Positions 59,333 to 64,000 of a DNA stretch of 64,000 nucleotides are shown here, in pieces (position 1 is the first letter of the stretch; each line of letters opens with the position of its first letter). Made by a program: the position numbers and the translations under genes. Where the stretch lies: NCBI RefSeq assembly GCF_016464305.1, contig NZ_JAEIOJ010000003.1, positions 248,001 through 312,000 of the forward strand. Reading direction: 5' to 3'. Below the pieces are notes generated by a model. It ran no database searches. It saw only the letters and a list, made by a program, of their open reading frames with translations, and was not told where the DNA came from. Source of the DNA: Umezawaea beigongshangensis. GTDB lineage: Bacteria > Actinomycetota > Actinomycetes > Mycobacteriales > Pseudonocardiaceae.

Positions 59333-60538
59333 TCAGCCCTGTGTGCGGAAGACCAGCGAGGAGTGGCCGATGCGGACGACGTCGCCTTCCGCGAGCTGCC
59401 AAGTCTGCACTGGAGTGCCGTTCACCGTGGTGCCGTTGGTCGAACCGAGATCAGCGAGCATTGCACTCTGCCCGTCCCACGTGATTTCCAGGTGCCTCCT
59501 GGAGACCCCGGTGTCGGGGAGGCGGAAGTCCGCTTCCTGCCCGCGGCCGACCACGTTGCCGCCCTGCTTCAGGGAGTACGTGCGGTTCGAGCCGTCGTCG
59601 AGGTGCAGCGTCGCCGCCAGCTGGCGGGGGCCGGTCTGCACGGCGGGCGGGGCGTAGCCGGCGGACGGGTCCTGGTAGCCGGGCTGCTGCCCGTAGCCCT
59701 GGTCGTAGCCGCCGGGCTGCTGGCCGTAGCCCTGGTCGTAGCCCTGCGGCTGCTGGCCGTAGCCCTGGTCGTAACCGGGCTGCTGGCCGTAACCCTGGTC
59801 GTAGCCCTGGGGCTGCTGAGCGGGTGGCTGGCCGTAGCCCTGGTCGTAGCCGCCGGGCTGCTGCCCGTAGCCCTGGTCGTAACCGGGCTGCTGGCCGTAA
59901 CCCTGGTCGTAGCCCTGGGGCTGCTGAGCGGGTGGCTGGCCGTAGCCCTGGTCGTAGCCGCCGGGCTGCTGCCCGTAGCCCTGGTCGTAACCGGGCTGCT
60001 GACCGTAACCCTGGTCGTAGCCCTGTTGGCCATAGCCGCCCTGCCCATAGGGGTCGTGGCCGGGCTGGCCCTGTCCTTGTCCGTAGCCGGGAGGCTGGCT
60101 CATGGATCGGTCTCCTGCGGTGCGAGGTGGTGCTGACCGTCGGCTGGCAACTTTCACGTCGGGGTCGACGGACGAGCTGGTTCGGAACTGTCCGGTGTGC
60201 AGCGCGTCGGAGCGCTCCAGGGAGACTACGACGTCACCATATGTGTCCCACCCGAACTCGGCGAGGTGCTCCTCGATCGAATCGGCCAGGAGCTGGGTTA
60301 TGCGCAGTTCGTCCTGACCGTCGCCGGCGAGGCGGTCGTGGTCCTGCGGTCCGAGCAGAACCTTGTAGTGGTTCGGCGCGAGCAGGCGACCCCCGGCGAG
60401 TTCGCGGATGTTGCTCTCGCTCTCCCGCTGCAGCGCTTGCGCCACCTCCTGCGGGACGACGTTGCCGCCGAACACGCGCGCGAAGGTGTTGCCAACGATG
60501 CCTTCGAGCCTGCGCTCGAAGCGCTGCACGAGGCCCAC
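59333..60538 (-). CDS. fhaA: FHA-domain protein FhaA with Gly-Tyr-Gln repeats
   Basis: A 401-aa protein. The N-terminal DUF3662 domain ([37 protein letters not shown]...[17 protein letters not shown]) is followed by a long low-complexity part with about ten YDQGYG units, including a 36-residue tandem duplication. The C-terminal FHA domain ([25 protein letters not shown]...[12 protein letters not shown]) binds phosphothreonine. FhaA binds the phosphorylated MurJ-linked pseudokinase in mycobacteria. The GTG at 60538 (GLVQRF) has GGAGGGG upstream and matches the mycobacterial start; the frame is open to 60646. First gene of the operon. Confidence 0.93.
   Translation of the reverse strand: MGLVQRFERRLEGIVGNTFARVFGGNVVPQEVAQALQRESESNIRELAGGRLLAPNHYKVLLGPQDHDRLAGDGQDELRITQLLADSIEEHLAEFGWDTYGDVVVSLERSDALHTGQFRTSSSVDPDVKVASRRSAPPRTAGDRSMSQPPGYGQGQGQPGHDPYGQGGYGQQGYDQGYGQQPGYDQGYGQQPGGYDQGYGQPPAQQPQGYDQGYGQQPGYDQGYGQQPGGYDQGYGQPPAQQPQGYDQGYGQQPGYDQGYGQQPQGYDQGYGQQPGGYDQGYGQQPGYQDPSAGYAPPAVQTGPRQLAATLHLDDGSNRTYSLKQGGNVVGRGQEADFRLPDTGVSRRHLEITWDGQSAMLADLGSTNGTTVNGTPVQTWQLAEGDVVRIGHSSLVFRTQG
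59677..60040. repeat. Tandem repeats inside fhaA
   Basis: Protein units such as [20 protein letters not shown] recur ten times at the YDQGYG core. A 108-nt (36-aa) block containing GQPPAQQPQ occurs twice in tandem. DNA-level identity is high, so length variation by slippage is likely. Confidence 0.85.
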
Positions 60539-60608
60539 GGCTAACCCCTCCAACCCGACGCTTCCTGACTCGATCGTATCCGGGCCGGGGAGGGTCGACA
60601 CGGGGCAA

Positions 60609-60639
60609 TTGGTTATTCGTGGGGACGCCGTGCTAGTGT
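60609..60639 (+). promoter_or_regulatory. tRNA-Leu promoter candidate
   Basis: TTGGTT - 19 nt - TAGTGT, 15 nt before the tRNA. Confidence 0.4.
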
Positions 60640-60654
60640 TCTCCACGTCGCTCC

Positions 60655-60737
60655 GGGCGAGTGGCGGAATGGCAGACGCGCACGGTTCAGGTCCGTGTGT
60701 CCTAACGGACGTGGGGGTTCAACTCCCCCCTCGCCCA
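60655..60737 (+). tRNA. tRNA-Leu (CAG)
   Basis: Acceptor GGGCGAG/CTCGCCC with discriminator A. The anticodon loop TTCAGGT in stem CACGG/CCGTG gives CAG. A long variable arm (TGTCCTAACGGAC) is present as in class II tRNAs. The position after the fhaA-pknB operon matches mycobacteria. Confidence 0.97.
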
Positions 60738-61421
60738 CGTGTGAAACAAGGTCCCCCTGGTCTCTGGCCAGGGGGACCTCGTCGTTCACCCCTCTCCCGC
60801 GGTGTTCCCGGGTGTTCCCGCGCACATACGCCTGAACTCCGTGTTTCGCCCCGGTACTTCGTACGTGATCTCAGTCACCGGAGCGTCCTGGAGTGCTCTC
60901 CGAGCGTCCGGTCGGGGGTTCCTCTCCCCGCGAGGCCGCCCGTCTGTTCGCTGCGGGCGAACGCGACCGCCACGTCCCGTCACTCTCAGCGGCCGATCGC
61001 GGAGAACCGGCGGGTGCGATGGGCTGAAGTCCGCACACCGCTCTTGACGCGCCCGAGGTGCGGAATTTTCACCCCCTCGGACGTCGTCCGGTCGCTCTGG
61101 CACGACCAGCGGTCGATTCGGGCCCGCTCGGGCGTCGTCCGGTCCTCTCCGAACGGCTTCGGAGAGGTTGCTCCACGCGTTCCCCACCCCTCGGGAGCAC
61201 TGCTTATGGAGTAGCGGGCGCCCGGCGCATCACCCAGACGGCAGCACCGCAGGACCGAACTTCTCCTACCGCCCGTCGACCGGTCACCGACGCCTCGAAA
61301 CCGTCGATCGCAGGAGGTCAACAGAGCCGGGGGCAGCGCGCTTTCCACCTGGTACGCCTTATCCAGAGCACGAGTCGAAGCGCGGCGAACCCCCGCCGCG
61401 GTTGCCGAGGGAGGCCCTGGC
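60738..61421. other. Gene-free region after tRNA-Leu (684 nt)
   Basis: Contains the tRNA terminator (60749-60779), a GGTGTTCCCG direct repeat near 60800 and a 10-bp hairpin (CCTCTCCGAA/TTCGGAGAGG) at 61144-61167. No convincing CDS or known RNA. The last 40 nt lead into the next gene with GGGAGG. Confidence 0.6.
60749..60779 (+). terminator. tRNA-Leu terminator
   Basis: AGGTCCCCCTGG / CCAGGGGGACCT, perfect 12-bp stem with a 7-nt loop, 12 nt after the tRNA. Confidence 0.7.
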
Positions 61422-62039
61422 GTGAGCAGCACCCCAGCACGGATCGCGGTTCCCGACAGCGCGCGAGCGCAGTCGGCCACCGCTCTTCCGGTTCCAGAAC
61501 TGCCGGCCTCCGTCGAGGAGCTGGCTGCCGAGGCCGCCGTGCGGCTCGGCTGGAACGGCGTCGTGCTCCCCGAGACGGTCCTCATGGGCCGCAAGGTGGT
61601 CGTCGTCGCCGAACTGATCGCCGACGCCCACGCCGAGCGCGTCTGCGTCGGAGCGACCCCCGAGGCCGACCGGACCACGGTGTCCACGTGGGTGTGGCCC
61701 GAGATGGAGGGCCGCGTCCCGCCGTCGGCCGTGCGGATCGTCGGCGTGCTCGCCGTCGCCCGGCACTGGAGGACCGGCCTCGCGTCCGCCGTGCCGTTCG
61801 CCCGCTTCGGCAACGCCGCGGTCGTCCTGCCGTCCTCGGTGGCCTTCAGCCACGACTACCTGGTGAACTGTCTGCCCCGCGTGCGCCGCTACGGCGTCTC
61901 GGTGCTGCTCGCCGACACCGAGCGCGACGTCACCGTCGACGCGTCGGGCCGCAACGAGCAGGTGCCGGTCGAGGACACCGCCACCACCCGCTGGGTGAAC
62001 GAACTGGTCTACGAGCAGGTGCTGGCCACCGCTTCCTGA
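61422..62039 (+). CDS. Conserved hypothetical protein
   Basis: I do not recognise the family. A 205-aa soluble protein, no TM or signal. It starts SSTPARIAVPDSARAQ and has an acidic helix (SVEELAAEAAVRLGWNG). A core of alternating strands follows (VVVVAELIADAHAERVCVGATPEADRTTVSTWVW, SAVRIVGVLAVARHWRTGLASAVPFARFGNAAVVLP, then SHDYLVNCLPRVRRYGVSVLL). The GTG has GGGAGG upstream. Codon use looks native. It stands alone after a long gene-free leader and is followed 15 nt later by the SDR-like gene. Confidence 0.7.
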   Translation: MSSTPARIAVPDSARAQSATALPVPELPASVEELAAEAAVRLGWNGVVLPETVLMGRKVVVVAELIADAHAERVCVGATPEADRTTVSTWVWPEMEGRVPPSAVRIVGVLAVARHWRTGLASAVPFARFGNAAVVLPSSVAFSHDYLVNCLPRVRRYGVSVLLADTERDVTVDASGRNEQVPVEDTATTRWVNELVYEQVLATAS

Positions 62040-62054
62040 CCTACGGTCGGAGGC

Positions 62055-62702
62055 ATGAGAGTTGTCGTCGCCGGGGGCCACGGGAAGATCGCGCTCCACC
62101 TGGAGCGCCTGCTGGCCACCCGAGGAGATCTGATCACCGCGCTCGTGCGCAATCCCGACCACTTCGCCGACGTGCGGGACGCCGGGGCCGTACCGGTCCA
62201 CTGCGATCTCGAATCCGTCGAAGCGGGTGCTCTCGCCGAGTACATGACGAGCGCGGACGCCGCGGTGTTCGCCGCCGGGGCGGGGCCGGGCAGCGGAACT
62301 GCCCGAAAGGACACGGTCGACCGCGGTGCGGCGGCGCTGTTCGCCGAGGCGGCACAGCTCGCGGGTGTCCGGCGGTTCGTCCAGGTGGGCTCGATGGGAG
62401 TCGACCGGGCCGACGACCCCGGAGTCGACGAGGTGTTCGCCGCCTACCTGCGAGCCAAGCGCGCGGCCGAGGAAGACCTGCGGGAACGCGACCTCGACTG
62501 GACGATCCTGCGTCCGGGCGGGCTGACCGACGACGCGCCGACCGGGCGCGTGACGCTGGCCGCCGGGGTGGAGGGCGGCACGGTGCCGCGAGCCGACGTG
62601 GCCGCGGTCCTGGTGGCGCTGCTGGACGCCGCGGGAACGATCGGTCGCACCCTGGAGCTGACGAGCGGCGACACCCCGATCGAGGAAGCCGTCCGCCTCT
62701 GA
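62055..62702 (+). CDS. NAD(P)-binding SDR-like epimerase/NmrA-type protein
   Basis: A 215-aa atypical short-chain dehydrogenase: MRVVVAGGHGKIALHLERLL (nucleotide fold), VFAAGAGPGSGTARKDTVDRGAA, RRFVQVGSMGVDRADDP, then AYLRAKRAAEEDLRERDLDWTILRPGGLTDD, which holds a YxxxK-like AYLRAK. Members bind NAD(P)H and reduce quinones or serve as sensors. The ATG is 7 nt after TACGGT and also has GGAGG. Confidence 0.85.
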   Translation: MRVVVAGGHGKIALHLERLLATRGDLITALVRNPDHFADVRDAGAVPVHCDLESVEAGALAEYMTSADAAVFAAGAGPGSGTARKDTVDRGAAALFAEAAQLAGVRRFVQVGSMGVDRADDPGVDEVFAAYLRAKRAAEEDLRERDLDWTILRPGGLTDDAPTGRVTLAAGVEGGTVPRADVAAVLVALLDAAGTIGRTLELTSGDTPIEEAVRL

Positions 62703-62711
62703 CCCCGAGCC

Positions 62712-62760
62712 GGGTCGTGTCCGATCGCCGCGCCCTCGTCGCGGGGGTCAGACACGACCC
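62712..62760. terminator. Inverted repeat between SDR and oxidase genes
   Basis: GGGTCGTGTC (62712-62721) pairs with GACACGACCC (62751-62760); the right arm covers the end of the oxidase gene. Confidence 0.4.
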
Positions 62761-64000
62761 AGCACCCGGTCCAGGTACGGGTTCGTGAAGCGGCCCTCCG
62801 GGTCCACGGCCGCGCGGACGCGGCGGAAGTCGTCGAAGTGCGGGTAGCGCTCGCGCAGGACCGCCGCGTCGAGGCTGTGCATCTTGCCCCAGTGCGGCCG
62901 GCCGCCGACCGAGCAGGCGATCTGCTCGAACGTGTCGAAGTACTGCCGGTACGGCATGCCGAGGAACTGGTGCACGGCGACGTAGGCGGTGTCGCGGCCG
63001 TGCGCCGTCGACAGCCAGACGTCGTCGGCCCGCGCGACCCGCACCTCGACCGGCACGATCACGCCGTGGTCCAGCCGGGCCACCGCCGAGCGCAGTTCGC
63101 GCAGGACGCCGTGCAGCGCCTCGCGGGGCAGCGCGTACTCGGTCTCCACGAACCGCACGCGGCGCGGCGTCGTGAACACGCGGTGGGAGACGTCGTCGTA
63201 GACCCGCTCGGACACCAGTGATCCGCACACCCGGTTGAGCCGCCGGGTCGTGGACGGCACGGCGCGGGCCAGGTGGCACACCAGCCCGAAGGCCGCGTTC
63301 TCCACCACCTCGTACTCGTAGAACCGGCGCAGCGCCGACAGCGGGCGCCGCTCGGCGTCGGCGGGCAGCCGGTTGTTGCGCTTCACGATCACGTGGTCGC
63401 CGTGCGGGAACCAGTGGAACTCCACGTGGTCCTCGGCGGCGGTGAGGGCGTCGAACTCCTCCAGGACCGCGTCCAGGCGGCCGGGGGACTCGCACGCGTG
63501 CAGCGCGAAGGCGGGCACGCACCGCAGCGTGAGCGTCGTGATGATGCCGAGCGCGCCGAGGCCGACGCGCGCCGCGCTGAACAGGTCGGGGCGCTCGGTG
63601 GCCGAGCAGCGCACGACCGAGCCGTCGGCCAGCACGAGTTCCAGCGCCGCGACCAGGGTGGCCAGGCCGCCGAGCTCCGCGCCGGTGCCGTGGGTGCCGG
63701 TCGACACGGCTCCCGCGACGGTCTGCGCGTCGATGTCGCCCAGGTTGGGCAGGGCGAGCCCGAGCCGGTCCAGTGCGGCGTTCAGCTCGCGCAGGGTGGT
63801 GCCGGAGCGCACCGTGACCAGGCACGCGTCCCGGTCCACGTCGACCACGCCGGTCCAGGCGTCCAGGTCGACGGCCACGCCGGGGGCGACGGCGATGCCC
63901 GTGAAGGAGTGGCCGCTGCCGCGCGGCCGGACCGCGGGCGCGCTCGTCACCGCCTCGACGATCGCCTCGACGCTCGCCGGGTGCTCGACCCGCTGGGGGT
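62748..64000 (-). CDS. FAD-linked lactone/alditol oxidase (5' end outside window)
   Basis: Partial: the frame is open to the window's right edge, with QRVEHPASVEAIVEAV before the first internal GTG at 63950, so the true start lies beyond 64000. At least 417 aa. The FAD-binding PCMH domain has RPRGSGHSFTGIAV, GNAVSTGTHGTG-like GAVSTGTHGTGAELGGL and a C-terminal ALO domain (VEVRVARADDVWLSTAHG, HWGKMHSLD, FDDFRRVRAAVDPEGRFTNPYLDRVLG). The ending resembles D-arabinono-1,4-lactone/L-gulono-1,4-lactone oxidase (Rv1771 type) or alditol oxidase; the two cannot be separated here. Confidence 0.9.
   Translation of the reverse strand, partial: PQRVEHPASVEAIVEAVTSAPAVRPRGSGHSFTGIAVAPGVAVDLDAWTGVVDVDRDACLVTVRSGTTLRELNAALDRLGLALPNLGDIDAQTVAGAVSTGTHGTGAELGGLATLVAALELVLADGSVVRCSATERPDLFSAARVGLGALGIITTLTLRCVPAFALHACESPGRLDAVLEEFDALTAAEDHVEFHWFPHGDHVIVKRNNRLPADAERRPLSALRRFYEYEVVENAAFGLVCHLARAVPSTTRRLNRVCGSLVSERVYDDVSHRVFTTPRRVRFVETEYALPREALHGVLRELRSAVARLDHGVIVPVEVRVARADDVWLSTAHGRDTAYVAVHQFLGMPYRQYFDTFEQIACSVGGRPHWGKMHSLDAAVLRERYPHFDDFRRVRAAVDPEGRFTNPYLDRVLGRV

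Noticed and set aside
59306-60136. Hydrophobic 276-aa plus-strand frame with VALVV repeats, looks like a membrane protein
   Set aside because: It is the antisense reading of the fhaA GYDQGYG repeats; the repeat creates the apparent TM pattern.
60655-61421. Genomic island inserted at tRNA-Leu
   Set aside because: No integrase and no second copy of the tRNA 3' end was seen; downstream genes have native composition.
61058-62788. 576-aa plus-strand frame over the end of the window
   Set aside because: Arg/Gly-rich shadow overlapping the hypothetical and SDR genes, which have better start sites and composition.

Overview
The window is high-GC chromosomal DNA carrying the replication-origin region of an actinomycete. 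The gene order around rpmH, dnaA, dnaN, gnd, recF, dciA, gyrB and gyrA is the actinobacterial one. gnd lies between dnaN and recF, and a 39-codon DLW-39 gene sits between tRNA-Ile and tRNA-Ala. GTG starts are common, -10 boxes often lie 6-8 nt before the start codon (leaderless style), and PknB/PknA/FhaA/CwlM/CrgA homologues are present. Together these point to a Pseudonocardiaceae-type organism such as the Saccharothrix/Lentzea/Actinosynnema group. The genus is an inference.

Left part (1-21.5 kb): leuS with a leucine leader-peptide attenuator; small membrane and stress genes; an MFS exporter; a LuxR-type regulator; cca; a NUDIX hydrolase; then the DUF6049 protein - murJ - pseudokinase - sigM - rsmA - trxB - trxA - cwlM run, syntenic with Mycobacterium tuberculosis Rv3908-Rv3915. 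A GNAT acetyltransferase, an aminotransferase and a D-Ala-D-Ala-ligase-like gene follow. Next comes the leftward origin-proximal block rpmH-rnpA-yidD-yidC-jag-rsmG-parA-parB, with four parS sites.

Origin and right arm (27-39.7 kb): dnaA, a non-coding oriC of about 0.8 kb (DnaA boxes, a DnaA-trio-like run and an AT-rich stretch), dnaN, gnd, recF, dciA, gyrB (with a parS inside the coding sequence), gyrA and a DUF3566 membrane protein.

Right part (39.7-64 kb): tRNA-Ile, DLW-39, tRNA-Ala, a MarR-like regulator, a PP2C paralogue of PstP, DoxX, a lipoprotein, a CwsA-position membrane protein, ppiA, a rhomboid protease, a PH-domain protein, crgA, a class E sortase with a small membrane partner, an iron-box-controlled ferredoxin reductase and trpG/pabA. 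The leftward operon fhaA-fhaB-pstP-rodA-pbpA-pknA-pknB and tRNA-Leu follow. The window ends with a conserved hypothetical, an SDR-like protein and a truncated FAD-linked lactone/alditol oxidase.

Functionally the window joins three systems: initiation and segregation (DnaA/oriC, ParAB/parS, gyrase, DciA), envelope biogenesis and its phospho-control (PknA/PknB, PstP, FhaA/FhaB, MurJ with its pseudokinase, CwlM, RodA/PbpA, CrgA), and membrane-protein insertion (YidC/YidD/Jag). No phage, IS element, CRISPR or biosynthetic cluster was seen. The most notable observations are regulatory DNA: the leuS attenuator, DnaA-box clusters outside oriC, parS inside gyrB and parA, the DnaA-trio-like element, and an iron box over the ferredoxin-reductase promoter.
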